DNA of 64,000 nucleotides from an uncultured Bacteroidales bacterium (GCA_905210435.1 CAJLWO010000003.1:33256-97255), one strand, 5' to 3'; positions 25,624 through 35,354 are shown, numbered from the stretch's first letter. Notes: generated by a model from the sequence alone, not told the origin. Translations and numbers: made by a program.

Positions 25624-27909
25624 CTATTTTACCATTATCTTGCGTGCTGAGCCGTCAGACATTCTTACGATGTGGAGACCTTTGGCATCGGCGGAAATTA
25701 TGCGGCCGGTGAGGTCGTAATGCTCTACGGGGATGACATCGTTTTCAGCGGCGATGCCGTCGATACCCGATGTCGCGCCCTTAAGCTCGATTACTATTTC
25801 TTCGTTCTTATCGCCGGCGGCATTCTGCACGATACCTGCGGGTATAGTCATGTAGTACACGATAGCGTCGTTGACCTTAAATGACTGTACGCAGTAGTCG
25901 TAGTCGGAAGCCCAAAGGTTGAGAGTATTGTCATTCTCCTTTGTCGCTTTCCAGCCGAGGTCGGGAGCTATTTCCTTACCGTCGACAGCATCGCTCTCAC
26001 GGAGACATGCGTCGGGGCCGTAATCAATGATAGTGATGTCGTCGGCAAAGGTAATGAGGAATTTCATGTTGAAATATCCTGTAGGGAGAGTCGAGCCGTC
26101 GGCAGGAGTGATGCTGACAACTTCGAGGGGCTTTGGAGCGGCGGGACCGGTCCACTTGATGACGATGCGTTCGTTGAGCGCACCGTCGGCGCTCTTGACG
26201 ATGCCGGCAGGAATGATGAGATAGTATTCTGCATCCTGTTCGGGAGAGAATGTCTGGGTATATCCGTCGCCGTCGTCCGACCACACGCGGATGGAGTTCT
26301 TGCCTGCCATGTTGACTCTCCAGCCTCCGTCGGAACCAACTACCACACCCGAGAGTTCGCTTCCTTTGCGCAGATAGACCTCCGGAGTAGCGTTGACGAC
26401 GGATACTTCCGATGCAAATTCAATCTCCACTCTCATATCGGCGTATTTACCGAGCACGGTGCCGTCGGCGGGAGTGATGCTCACGGTTGCGAGCGGAGCG
26501 GTTTCCGACTCCACGAGTTTGAAGTATGATGCCCAGCCTGCATCCTGATATGAGGAGAGGGAGCCTTTGGGTATGTAGCAGGGAGTGGTCTCGCTGATAC
26601 CGTAGAACGGGCTGTCGTAAGTCTCGTAGACATCGTCGATTTCAGGAGCCACAGAACCGAGACACGTCACTGATGCAAGTTTGGTGTCGTTGTGGAATGC
26701 ATGGTTAAAGATGAGCTTCACACCTGAAGGGATGGTCACGGATGTGAGTTCCTTACAGCCTGCAAACGCGCCGTCATATACGTAAGGCATATTCTCGGGA
26801 AGAGTGACATCGGTAAGTTTGGTGTCGGCAAAACCCTGCTCGCCGATATAGGTGAGCGACGAGGGGAAATTGATTTCGGCAAGAGCCGACTGGCAGAATG
26901 CATAGTCGTCGATGGCGAGAACGCCTTCGGGAAGAGTCACCTTGCTTACTTCGCTGCCCCAGAACGCACCGCCGTTGATACCGATACATTTGGCTGATAC
27001 GTCGACCGAGGTCTTCCCTTTGCAGGGAACGGCATATAGGAGTTTCTGGGCGGCATCGTAAAGCACTCCGTCAATGAGTACGAAACTGCTGTTGCCGGCG
27101 CCAAGGCTGATGGATGTTATCGATGTGCAGGCAAACGCCGATGTGCCGATTGATTCTACCGTCGACGGTATGCTTATTTCGGAAAGTGCCGTGTGGAGGA
27201 AACATTCGAGGCCGATTGATGTCACTCCTTCGGGAATGGAGACAGAAGTCAGCGACGAACACTGCATGAATGTGCCGGTACCGAGAGCCTTCAATGTGGA
27301 AGGGAGTTTAATCGAGGTGAGTTTGTCGCAATAAAGGAACGCTTTGTCACCCAGCTCGACGAGCGACTCGGGAAGCACCACATCGGTAAGAGCAGTCTTG
27401 TAGAACGCCGATGCGCCGATTGTCTTCAATCCTGAGTGGAAAGTAATGTCGGACAGCGACTTGCAGGTAAAAAATGCGCTGACGCCTATCGACTCTACCG
27501 AGGCGGGGATGTCAAGCGAGGTCAAAGCGGTAGATGAGAATGCATAGTCTCCGATTGTCTTAAGGCCATCGGGAAGTGTCACGACTGCGAGGTCGGAAGA
27601 GCCGTTGAACGCCGAAGCGCCAAGTGTCACAATGGTAGAGGGCAGGTCAATCTGTGTGGCATATGACCACTTGAAAGCCTCTTGGCCGATAGCAGTCACG
27701 GTATAGCTGATTTCATTGTTCATTACAGTCTGCGGCACTGTATACGACGTGATTTTCGCTCCGGAAGCATCTTTGGAATCAGCCTTCGACAGAGTCACCG
27801 TAGTGTCGCCTGTCGTCTCGAACGTGAAGGGGCCGCTCTTGAACGATACAGCTCCGGCTGAAGCTGCTACCGTCAGCAACGCACTTAAAGGAAGTAAAAA
27901 TTTCTTCAT
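25624..27909 (-). CDS. BspA-type leucine-rich-repeat protein with C-terminal sorting domain
   Basis: I use the ATG at 27909 since it opens a clear signal peptide (MKKFLLPLSALLTVAASAGA); an upstream ATG at 27990 adds 27 residues with no signal. The 761-residue protein has BspA-like repeats (LRR_5) at about 40-440, with recurring VTLPEGVxxIGxxAF units. Two tandem ~120-residue copies of a beta domain follow (each starting VSITPADG) at about 470-593 and 594-713. The last ~45 residues (YDLTGRII, then GLHIVRMSDGSARKIMVK) look like a type IX secretion C-terminal signal. It is probably a surface or secreted binding protein. It faces porW and porX, which encode parts of that secretion route. Confidence 0.85.
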   Translation of the reverse strand: MKKFLLPLSALLTVAASAGAVSFKSGPFTFETTGDTTVTLSKADSKDASGAKITSYTVPQTVMNNEISYTVTAIGQEAFKWSYATQIDLPSTIVTLGASAFNGSSDLAVVTLPDGLKTIGDYAFSSTALTSLDIPASVESIGVSAFFTCKSLSDITFHSGLKTIGASAFYKTALTDVVLPESLVELGDKAFLYCDKLTSIKLPSTLKALGTGTFMQCSSLTSVSIPEGVTSIGLECFLHTALSEISIPSTVESIGTSAFACTSITSISLGAGNSSFVLIDGVLYDAAQKLLYAVPCKGKTSVDVSAKCIGINGGAFWGSEVSKVTLPEGVLAIDDYAFCQSALAEINFPSSLTYIGEQGFADTKLTDVTLPENMPYVYDGAFAGCKELTSVTIPSGVKLIFNHAFHNDTKLASVTCLGSVAPEIDDVYETYDSPFYGISETTPCYIPKGSLSSYQDAGWASYFKLVESETAPLATVSITPADGTVLGKYADMRVEIEFASEVSVVNATPEVYLRKGSELSGVVVGSDGGWRVNMAGKNSIRVWSDDGDGYTQTFSPEQDAEYYLIIPAGIVKSADGALNERIVIKWTGPAAPKPLEVVSITPADGSTLPTGYFNMKFLITFADDITIIDYGPDACLRESDAVDGKEIAPDLGWKATKENDNTLNLWASDYDYCVQSFKVNDAIVYYMTIPAGIVQNAAGDKNEEIVIELKGATSGIDGIAAENDVIPVEHYDLTGRIISADAKGLHIVRMSDGSARKIMVK

Positions 27910-28034
27910 TATGATAGCATGGTGTCGGGGCTTATTGTACTTTGCCGGCTTCACTCTCCCCGACATTTCGGGTGAAACCGACCGTTGCATTACTCAGTTT
28001 GTCTATTAATCGGTCTTAATCGAAAGCAAATTTA

Positions 28035-28068
28035 CAAATATATTCCAATATTCACGAACAATTGCAAA
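28035..28068 (-). promoter_or_regulatory. Promoter of the leucine-rich-repeat gene
   Basis: On the minus strand, TATATTTG (28042-28035) and TTTG (28068-28065) are 22 bases apart. A second TAAATTTG lies directly next to it at 28034-28027. The leader would be about 115 nt. No good plus-strand box for porW was recognised in the same 305-base spacer. Confidence 0.5.
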
Positions 28069-28214
28069 GAAATATGCAAATTTTAATTCATTTTGCATAA
28101 AATCCGTTCTACAACCGGCCGGTCAAAATCTTTTTTTTACATGCACAGTGGCGATATTCGGCGGTTTTGTGGGGAGATGACAAAATAAATTGGTAACTTA
28201 GCGCGTTAATTTAA

Positions 28215-31200
28215 ATGATGAAATACGGGCTTTTCACACGGACCATTGTCGCTTTGGCAACAATCGCACTGATTGCTGCCTTTTCGGCGTGTTCGCTGAA
28301 GAAGAACACCGCCGCCTCGCGGCAGTACACGGCGTTCATCACCCGCTACAATATCTACTACAACGGCGACAAGCACTACAAGGAGACTCTCGACGAGATG
28401 GAGAAGAAATATGAGGACGACTACTCGCGCCTCGTGTTCACCCATCCGGCCGAAGCACGCGCCGACCAGCACGCGCCGCAGCCGTCGGGCGATTTCACCC
28501 GCTCGATAGAGAAGGCGCAGAAAGCCATACAGGTACGCTCCATCAAGAAAAAACCGGCACGAAAAGCGGGCAAAGCCTCCGACCCGGAATACAAGGCGTG
28601 GATGAAGCGCGACGAGTACAACCCCTTCCTCCACAACGCATGGATGATGATGGGACGCTCGCAGTTTCTCAACGGCGATTTCCTCGGGGCGGCCTCCACA
28701 TTCTTCTACATAACGAAGCATTTCACATGGCTGCCGCAGACCGTCACCGAAGCCAAGATATGGCAGGCGCGCAGCTATTGCGCCATCGACTGGCTTTTCG
28801 AGGCGGAAATGATACTCACCCGCATCAAGCCCGACGAACTCATCGACAAGAATCTAAAGTACCTTTACAACCTGACTTTCACCGATTTCTACATAAACTC
28901 CAACAAGCCGAAAGAGGCAATACCATACCTCGTGGAGGCGGTTGCGGCCTCCGGAGGCGCGCAGAAAACACGCCTCAACTTCCTGCTCGGACAGCTCTAC
29001 ACGCTTGCGGGGGAGAAACAGCTTGCCTACAAGGCATTCGACAAGGCGGGGTCGTCGGCATCGGCAACCTACCGCACGAAATTCAACGCCCGCATCAAGC
29101 AGAGCGAGGTGTTCGAGGGGGAGGACATCACATCCGAGGTCAAGGCATTGCGCCGTATGACCCGCTACGACCGCAACAAGGACTATCTCGACCAGATATA
29201 TTACGCCATCGGCAACCTCTACCTGTCGCGCCGCGACACCACACAGGCCATCGCCAACTACGAGGAGGCCGCCAAAAGCTCGACCCGCAACGGCATCGAC
29301 AAGGCTATGACGCTGCTTACGCTCGGAGGACTGTACTACGACCTCGGTGACTACGTCAAGGCGCAGCCGTGCTACTCGGAGGCATTGCCGCAGGTGCCCG
29401 ACACCTACCCCGACTACAAGGCGCTGAAACGCCGCTCCGACAATCTCGACGAACTCGCCGTCTACGCGCAGAACGTAACCCTGCAGGACTCGCTGCTGCG
29501 GCTGTCGTACATGACGCCCGAGGAGCAGACCGCCGTGGCCGAACGCCTCATCGCCGAACTCAAGAAGAAGGAGGCCGAGGAAGCCGAGCAGGCACGCCGC
29601 GAGGAGATGCGCGCCAACCAGGCCGCACAGGGCGACCCGTTCGGCGGCAACGCGTCATCCCCCACCACATTCACCATGAACAGCGACAATTCATGGTATT
29701 TCTACAACCCGTCGACCGTGACCGCCGGCAAGACCGACTTCCAGCGCCGCTGGGGCTCGCGAAAGCTCGAGGACGACTGGCGCCGCCGCAACAAGGCGTC
29801 GTACGCGTTTGAATCGGCCGACAGCGCCGACAACGAGGATGACGAGGAGGTATCGCCCGACGAAGGCGGAGAGGACACCGGCGAGGGTGAGGATACCGAA
29901 GCCGGCGAACGCAAGAACGACCCGCACTACGTGGAATATTACCTCAGCCAGATACCCAAGAACGACCTGGAGCGCATGGTGGCCAACGACGTCATACAGG
30001 AGGGCCTGTACAACATGGGCATCATACTGAAAGACAAGCTGGAAGATTTCCCCGCCGCGCGCACGGAGTTTGACCGGCTGCTGACCCGTTACCCCGACAA
30101 CGTGTACCGCCTCGACACCTACTACAACCTCTATCTGATGGCTGTGCGCGAAGGCAATATGGCCGAGGCCGAGAAGTGGCGCAACCTGATAGTCAACGAC
30201 TTTGCCGACTCCCCCTACGGACGCGCCATGCGCGACCCGCGCTACATAGAGAACCTGCGGCTGATGGATGCCCGTCAGGACGAGCTGTACGAAACTGCAT
30301 ATCAGGCGTATATCGACAACGACAACGCTGCCGTGCACCGCGCCTACGAGGAGATGAGCCGCGATTTCCCTATGAGCAAACTGATGCCGAAATTCATGTT
30401 TATCAACGCTTTGGCCTACGTGACGGAGAACAAGCCGGAGCAATTCAAGGAGGCGCTGACCGAGATGCTGCAACGCTATCCCGACACCGACCTCACACCC
30501 TACGCCGCTGCCTACGTGAAAGGGCTCGACGCAGGCCGGAAACTCAACTCCGGAAGCGCCAACATGCGCGGCATGCTGTGGGAGACGCGCCTCGACGACG
30601 AATCCGCGGCACCCGACGCCGACAATCCTCTCGAATTTGACCTCAACCCCGACGACGAGCAGCTTTTCATACTCCTCTATCCCACCGACAAGGTGGCTCC
30701 CAACCAGTTGCTCTACGACATAGCGCGACATAATTTCACCTCGTTCGTAGTCAAGGATTTCGACCTCGAGCAGATGAATTTCGGACGCCTCGGACTGCTG
30801 ATTATCAAGCCGTTTGCCAACGTGGCCGAAATCAACCATTACCGCAGCGTGCTACAGGCCGACGCCGCGCTGCAGCTGCCGCCGGAGGTGCGCCCCGTAG
30901 TGATAAGCGCCAAAAACTTCGACACGCTGCTCAAAGGGGGCGGCTCCTTCGAAGACTATTTCCGCTATGTCGAGGACAAGACCTACCGCGACACCGAGGA
31001 GCGTGTGCTTCCACCCGAATTCTTCGGGCCCTCCGAGGGCATAGCCGAAGAGAGCGAAAGCGAGCCTGAGCCGCAGGAGCCGGCGCCGACAGAGGAGCAA
31101 TCGGAACCGAGTGCTCAGAGTGCTCAGAGCTCTCCGACAAGTCAGACCGGTCAGACCGGTCCGACGAGTCCGACTGAGAGCGAGCCGCCGGCCGCGAATG

Positions 31201-31421
31201 CGGTCGAGCCGGCTACGACGGCGCCCGCTCCGCAGACACCGCCGACACTGCCGACACCGCAGCCTCAGCCCCAGCCTGCGCCGGTACCAACTGCTCCGGC
31301 ACCGGCCACTCCGACACCAACCCCGGCTACAACTCCGGCTACCCCCGCACCGGCTACCGCCCCGGCTCTTCCGGAATATCCCGCAGGATCGGAAGGCGAT
31401 GATGACCCTCTCCTCGATTAA
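28215..31421 (+). CDS. porW: Type IX secretion system lipoprotein PorW/SprE
   Basis: The protein has 1068 residues. Lipobox FSAC places the lipid at Cys26. The N-terminal region (SRQYTAFITRYNIYYNGDKHYKETL) is the PorW/SprE signature, followed by TPR-like helices to about residue 420 and again from about 575 to 780. PorW is needed for T9SS function and is thought to link the outer-membrane Sov translocon to the trans-periplasmic PorK-N/L-M machinery. The C-terminal ~120 residues are low-complexity: an acidic stretch, a Ser/Thr/Gln/Pro stretch encoded by a 9-bp DNA repeat (31109-31177), and a Pro/Ala/Thr tail. Such a long disordered tail is not part of the core fold. porX begins 39 bases later. 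Confidence 0.88.
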   Translation: MMKYGLFTRTIVALATIALIAAFSACSLKKNTAASRQYTAFITRYNIYYNGDKHYKETLDEMEKKYEDDYSRLVFTHPAEARADQHAPQPSGDFTRSIEKAQKAIQVRSIKKKPARKAGKASDPEYKAWMKRDEYNPFLHNAWMMMGRSQFLNGDFLGAASTFFYITKHFTWLPQTVTEAKIWQARSYCAIDWLFEAEMILTRIKPDELIDKNLKYLYNLTFTDFYINSNKPKEAIPYLVEAVAASGGAQKTRLNFLLGQLYTLAGEKQLAYKAFDKAGSSASATYRTKFNARIKQSEVFEGEDITSEVKALRRMTRYDRNKDYLDQIYYAIGNLYLSRRDTTQAIANYEEAAKSSTRNGIDKAMTLLTLGGLYYDLGDYVKAQPCYSEALPQVPDTYPDYKALKRRSDNLDELAVYAQNVTLQDSLLRLSYMTPEEQTAVAERLIAELKKKEAEEAEQARREEMRANQAAQGDPFGGNASSPTTFTMNSDNSWYFYNPSTVTAGKTDFQRRWGSRKLEDDWRRRNKASYAFESADSADNEDDEEVSPDEGGEDTGEGEDTEAGERKNDPHYVEYYLSQIPKNDLERMVANDVIQEGLYNMGIILKDKLEDFPAARTEFDRLLTRYPDNVYRLDTYYNLYLMAVREGNMAEAEKWRNLIVNDFADSPYGRAMRDPRYIENLRLMDARQDELYETAYQAYIDNDNAAVHRAYEEMSRDFPMSKLMPKFMFINALAYVTENKPEQFKEALTEMLQRYPDTDLTPYAAAYVKGLDAGRKLNSGSANMRGMLWETRLDDESAAPDADNPLEFDLNPDDEQLFILLYPTDKVAPNQLLYDIARHNFTSFVVKDFDLEQMNFGRLGLLIIKPFANVAEINHYRSVLQADAALQLPPEVRPVVISAKNFDTLLKGGGSFEDYFRYVEDKTYRDTEERVLPPEFFGPSEGIAEESESEPEPQEPAPTEEQSEPSAQSAQSSPTSQTGQTGPTSPTESEPPAANAVEPATTAPAPQTPPTLPTPQPQPQPAPVPTAPAPATPTPTPATTPATPAPATAPALPEYPAGSEGDDDPLLD
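31109..31177 (+). repeat. 9-bp-period array inside porW
   Basis: Units of the form GA-GTGCTCA, GA-CCGGTCA and GA-CGAGTCC follow each other every nine bases. Nine is a multiple of three, so the frame is kept, and the product is a Ser/Gln/Thr/Gly/Pro stretch at about residues 965-987. The same unit type occurs outside genes at 52424, 60515 and 63873. Confidence 0.75.
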
Positions 31422-31460
31422 ACTCAACTTTTACTCCAACCTCTAACCACGATAACGTCA

Positions 31461-33002
31461 ATGAGCGTAAACCGAATACTTTGGGCCGACGATGAGATTG
31501 ACCTCCTCAAGCCCCATATCATGTTCCTCAAAGCCAAAGGCTACGACCTCGCTACCGTCAACAACGGCCGCGATGCCCTCGAACTCGCCCAAAGCGAACA
31601 TTTCGACCTCATCATCCTTGACGAAAACATGCCCGGCCTGACCGGTCTGGAGACGCTGCAGCGCATCAAGCAGTCGGCGCCGACCACTCCCGTAATCATG
31701 ATTACCAAGAGCGAGGAGGAGAACATCATGGACCAGGCTGTAGGCAACAACATAGCCGACTACCTCATCAAGCCGGTCAACCCCAACCAGATACTGCTTT
31801 CCATCAAAAAGAACCTCCACTCCGAACGCCTCGTATCGGAGCAGGCTTCGACCGACTACCGCCAGGAGTTCGCCAACATCTCGTCGATGATATCGCAGGC
31901 CGCGACCCTCGACGACTGGATGCGCCTGTACGAGAAACTGACATTCTGGGAAATGAAACTCGCCGCTGCCGATACCGCGATGGACACCATGCTCGAGATG
32001 CAGCGGGAGGAGGCCAACACGGAGTTCTACAAATTCGTCAAACGCAACTACGAGGACTGGCTGTCGGGCGACGACCGTCCGACGATGTCCGACACCATAT
32101 TCCGCAAAAGCATTTTCCCGATGCTCGACAGGGGGGAGAAGGTGTTTTTCGTGCTTGTCGATAATTTCCGCCTCGACCAGTGGCAGATGGTAAAGCCGTT
32201 GCTGGCCGACACGTTCACGTTTGAGGAGAGCCTCTACACGTCGATACTGCCCACTGCCACGCAATACGCGCGCAACGCCATCTTCTCCGGCCTGATGCCC
32301 ATACAGATTGCGAAGCTGTTTCCCGACCTGTGGGTCGACGAGGAGGAAGAGGAGGGGAAGAACCTCAACGAGGCGCCGCTCATAGCCACGCAGTTCGAGC
32401 GCTTCCGCCGCCAGTGCCGTTTCTCCTACAACAAGCTCAACGACTCGTCGGCGTGCGAACGCCTGATACGCGATTTCAACAATCTGCTTGTCAACGACCT
32501 TAACGTCATTGTCGTCAACTTCATCGACATGCTGTCGCATGCCCGCACCGAGTCGAAGATGATACGCGAACTTGCCTCCAACAACGCGGCCTACCGCTCC
32601 ATCACCGAGTCGTGGTTCCGCCACTCCAACATCATCGACCTCTTCCGGCTTATCGCCTCAAAAGGCTACAAGATAGTGCTTACCACCGACCACGGCACCA
32701 TCCGCGTCGAAAACCCCATAAAGGTAATCGGCGACAAGAACACCAACACCAACCTGCGCTACAAGGTAGGCAAGAACCTCGACTACAACCCAAAGCAGGT
32801 GTACGAAATCAAGCGTCCCGACCGCTACGGCCTCCCCTCGCCCAACGTGTCGTCGACCTACATCTTCGCGGGCAAACGCGACTTTTTCGCCTACCCCAAC
32901 AACTACAACTACTACGTGCAATACTACACCGGCACGTTCCAGCACGGCGGCATCTCCATGGAGGAGATGCTCGTGCCGCTGATAACGCTGTCGCCGAAAT
33001 AA
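31461..33002 (+). CDS. porX: Response regulator PorX with PglZ phosphatase-like domain
   Basis: The protein has 513 residues. The N-terminal receiver domain has the acid pocket DD (10-11) and phospho-acceptor Asp54 in LIILDENMPG, with Lys104 region ADYLIKP. After a helical linker the C-terminal ~300 residues form a PglZ (alkaline-phosphatase-superfamily) domain, with LVDNFRLDQW, NFIDMLSHAR and TTDHGTIRV holding the expected metal-ligand residues, and a HGGISMEEMLVPL end. PorX controls and supports type IX secretion; in P. gingivalis it works with PorY and the sigma factor SigP, and its PglZ domain cleaves oligonucleotides. It directly follows porW here. The 9-bp array starts 10 bases after its stop. 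Confidence 0.93.
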   Translation: MSVNRILWADDEIDLLKPHIMFLKAKGYDLATVNNGRDALELAQSEHFDLIILDENMPGLTGLETLQRIKQSAPTTPVIMITKSEEENIMDQAVGNNIADYLIKPVNPNQILLSIKKNLHSERLVSEQASTDYRQEFANISSMISQAATLDDWMRLYEKLTFWEMKLAAADTAMDTMLEMQREEANTEFYKFVKRNYEDWLSGDDRPTMSDTIFRKSIFPMLDRGEKVFFVLVDNFRLDQWQMVKPLLADTFTFEESLYTSILPTATQYARNAIFSGLMPIQIAKLFPDLWVDEEEEEGKNLNEAPLIATQFERFRRQCRFSYNKLNDSSACERLIRDFNNLLVNDLNVIVVNFIDMLSHARTESKMIRELASNNAAYRSITESWFRHSNIIDLFRLIASKGYKIVLTTDHGTIRVENPIKVIGDKNTNTNLRYKVGKNLDYNPKQVYEIKRPDRYGLPSPNVSSTYIFAGKRDFFAYPNNYNYYVQYYTGTFQHGGISMEEMLVPLITLSPK

Positions 33003-33012
33003 CGCCAATCGG

Positions 33013-33057
33013 CTAATCTACAATAGCTATCTTAGCTAAAATAGCTATTGTAGCTAT
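33013..33057. repeat. 9-bp-period TAGCTA array after porX
   Basis: Five consecutive 9-bp units (CTAATCTAC, AATAGCTAT, CTTAGCTAA, AATAGCTAT, TGTAGCTAT) fill the spacer between porX and tsaE. The core TAGCTA is palindromic, so the array can also fold on itself. Confidence 0.75.
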
Positions 33058-33083
33058 TTTATTCACTCTAAAAAACTCTGACA

Positions 33084-33509
33084 ATGAAAACAATAACAAT
33101 CTCATCGCTCGACAACATCGACGAAGCCGCCCGCGAGTTCATCTCACTGATGGGCGACCGCACCGTATTTGCATTCTACGGCGAAATGGGCGCCGGAAAG
33201 ACCACTTTCATCAACGCGCTGTCGCGTGCCCTCGGGGTGGAGGATGACGCCACCGGTTCCCCATCCTTCGCCATCGTCAACGAATACCGCTCCGACACCA
33301 CTGCCGAACTCATCTACCACTTCGACCTCTACCGCCTCGAAAGCGTGGAGGAGGCTCTCGACCTCGGCGTCGAGGACTATTTCGACTCGGGCGCCCTCTG
33401 CCTCATCGAATGGCCCGAACGCATCGACGACATCCTCCCCGACGACACCGTAAAGGTGACAGTCAAGGTCAACGACGACGGCTCGCGCACCCTGACTTTA
33501 GAGGACTAG
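33084..33509 (+). CDS. tsaE: tRNA threonylcarbamoyladenosine biosynthesis ATPase
   Basis: The protein has 141 residues, the normal size of TsaE. With TsaB and TsaD it forms the complex that puts the threonylcarbamoyl group on A37 of tRNAs reading ANN codons. The Walker A loop is GEMGAGKT at 33-40, the [11 protein letters not shown] segment follows, and HFDLYRL with CLIEWPERI gives the Walker B and C-terminal signatures. It is encoded in the porW-porX-tsaE-birA-trmD run and separated from birA by only 11 bases. Confidence 0.95.
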   Translation: MKTITISSLDNIDEAAREFISLMGDRTVFAFYGEMGAGKTTFINALSRALGVEDDATGSPSFAIVNEYRSDTTAELIYHFDLYRLESVEEALDLGVEDYFDSGALCLIEWPERIDDILPDDTVKVTVKVNDDGSRTLTLED

Positions 33510-33520
33510 AATTCTATTTT

Positions 33521-34249
33521 ATGAATATCATCGAACTCGAGGAAACCGCCTCGACCAATACGTATCTGCGCGGAATGACTGATGCGCCCCACGCCACGGT
33601 CATCGCCGCGCGCCGTCAGTCGGCCGGACGCGGACAGCGCGGCAACACGTGGGAGTCGGAACCTGACGCCAACCTGACCTTCTCCATCTTAGTGCGACCC
33701 GCCGGCATACCTCCGGTAAAGCAGATGGCGATATCGCGCGCCGTGTCGCTCGCCATAGTGCGCCGGCTCGACCGATACCTGCCCGACGGCATGGAAGCGT
33801 CAATCAAGTGGCCCAACGACATCTACGTCGGCGACCGCAAGATATGCGGCATACTCATCGAACACGTGCTGACCGCCGGACGCATCGAGCGCACCGTAAT
33901 AGGCGCAGGCATCAACATCAACCAGAAGGCATTTTACTCCGATGCCCCCAACCCCGTGTCGCTGACACAGCTGACCGGCCTCACCTACCCCCTCGACAGC
34001 ATGCTCCGCGAAGTATGCGCCGACATCATATCACTCGTAGAAGCCGAAGACCGCGCCGGCGGCGACCTGACCGAATCCGACTATATGTCACGTCTATGGC
34101 GCCGCGACGGCTACCATCCCTATCGCGATGCCGCCGGCGACTTCACCGCCCGCATAGCCGACGTAGCACCCGACGGCACCCTCACCCTCCTCCGCCTCGA
34201 CAACACCCTCTCCCGCTACGCTTTCAAAGAAGTCACGGCGATACTGTAA
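33521..34249 (+). CDS. birA: Biotin--[acetyl-CoA carboxylase] ligase
   Basis: The true start is the ATG at 33521, after the tsaE stop; an earlier in-frame start at 33410 lies inside tsaE and codes for Arg/His-rich shadow sequence. The protein is then 242 residues, without the N-terminal DNA-binding domain of E. coli BirA, so it is a ligase only. Motifs visible are ETASTNTYL, the biotinyl-AMP loop AARRQSAGRGQRGNTW, and IKWPNDIYVGDRKICGILIE. It attaches biotin to the carrier domain of acetyl-CoA and related carboxylases. Confidence 0.93.
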   Translation: MNIIELEETASTNTYLRGMTDAPHATVIAARRQSAGRGQRGNTWESEPDANLTFSILVRPAGIPPVKQMAISRAVSLAIVRRLDRYLPDGMEASIKWPNDIYVGDRKICGILIEHVLTAGRIERTVIGAGININQKAFYSDAPNPVSLTQLTGLTYPLDSMLREVCADIISLVEAEDRAGGDLTESDYMSRLWRRDGYHPYRDAAGDFTARIADVAPDGTLTLLRLDNTLSRYAFKEVTAIL

Positions 34250-34273
34250 AACAATTTTAAAAACTGAACGAAT

Positions 34274-34948
34274 ATGCGTATCGATATACTTACTGTACTT
34301 CCCGAGATGTTTGAGTCGCCGCTTGGTTGCTCGATATTGAAACGTGCCCAACAGAAAGGGCTTGTGGAATTCGGTATCCACAATCTGCGCGACTATTCCA
34401 CCAACAAGCACCGCAAGGTCGACGACTATCCTTTCGGCGGCGAGGCGGGCATGGTGATGCAGATCGAGCCGATTGACCGCTGCATCGCAGCTCTTAAGGC
34501 CGAACGCGACTACGACGAGGTGATTTTCACTTCGCCCGACGGCGAGCTTTTCGACCAGCCGATGGCCAACTCTATGTCCATGCTCGAAAATATCATCATA
34601 CTTTGCGGCCACTACAAGGGCATTGACTACCGCATACGCGAACATCTCATCACCCGCGAGATTTCGGTCGGCGACTACGTGCTGACGGGTGGCGAGCTTC
34701 CCGCCATCATCATCTCCGACGCCATCGTGCGCCTCATACCGGGCGCCATAGGCGACGAACAGAGCGCGCTCAGCGACTCGTTTCAGGACAATCTGCTTGC
34801 TCCCCCGGTCTACACCCGTCCGGCCGACTACAACGGCTGGCGCGTGCCCGACATACTCCTCTCTGGCCATGAAGCCCGCATCAGCGAATGGCGCCACGAG
34901 CAAGCCGTAGAGCGCACGCGCCGCCTCCGCCCAGACCTGCTGAAATAA
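34274..34948 (+). CDS. trmD: tRNA (guanine-37-N1)-methyltransferase
   Basis: The protein has 224 residues and a SPOUT-family trefoil-knot fold. It methylates G37 next to the anticodon of tRNAs for Leu, Pro and Arg and prevents +1 frameshifting. The expected segments are [16 protein letters not shown] at the N-terminus, [16 protein letters not shown] for substrate contacts, and the knot [16 protein letters not shown]. It is the last gene of the porW run and is followed by a strong terminator at 35008. Confidence 0.96.
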   Translation: MRIDILTVLPEMFESPLGCSILKRAQQKGLVEFGIHNLRDYSTNKHRKVDDYPFGGEAGMVMQIEPIDRCIAALKAERDYDEVIFTSPDGELFDQPMANSMSMLENIIILCGHYKGIDYRIREHLITREISVGDYVLTGGELPAIIISDAIVRLIPGAIGDEQSALSDSFQDNLLAPPVYTRPADYNGWRVPDILLSGHEARISEWRHEQAVERTRRLRPDLLK

Positions 34949-35007
34949 CCCCCTCAGTTACCAAAAGGACAAGAGATTTTTATATTTAACAACAGCACAA
35001 AAGCATA

Positions 35008-35056
35008 GACAGGAGTACAATATAATATTTTAGTACTCCTGTCCTTTTTGTTTTTT
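35008..35056 (+). terminator. Terminator after trmD
   Basis: GACAGGAGTAC (35008-35018) pairs with GTACTCCTGTC (35033-35043), followed by CTTTTTGTTTTTT. A second A/T-rich inverted repeat (AAACAAAAG ... CTTTTGTTT, about 35060-35145) follows it. The 637-base spacer up to rbfA also holds one REP hairpin and two promoter-like boxes, but no gene. Confidence 0.85.
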
Positions 35057-35170
35057 ATTTAAACAAAAGAACAAAGGAACAAATGACCGGATACATTATA
35101 ATAAAACTCTTTTTATTATTTTGTGCTCCTGTGCTTTTGTTTGATAAAAAATACCTGAAAATATGGGGAC

Positions 35171-35215
35171 AGTGTTGTAAAGTATGGCGGCTGCTCCGGG
35201 GAGCAGCCCTACAAC
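35171..35215. repeat. Single GC-rich REP hairpin
   Basis: GGCTGCTCC and GGAGCAGCC pair at about 35189-35208, then CCTACA. Upstream AGTGTTGTAAAGT resembles the border of the larger composites. It is a half copy of the hairpin pair seen at 3081 and 8426. Confidence 0.7.
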
Positions 35216-35354
35216 CGAAGTGAGATATTGCATAATGAGCATTTATTTAAGTGAAAATTTGTTTATTATGGGTTGTTTAGGCGCATTTATTGCTAATATA
35301 TGTTAAATATAAGATTTTTTATTTGAAAAATTATGTTTTATAATATAAAAGTTA

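Noticed and set aside
33410..33520. Longer birA start inside tsaE
   Set aside because: The added 37 residues are Arg/His-rich out-of-frame tsaE sequence; the ATG at 33521 fits the conserved ligase N-terminus.
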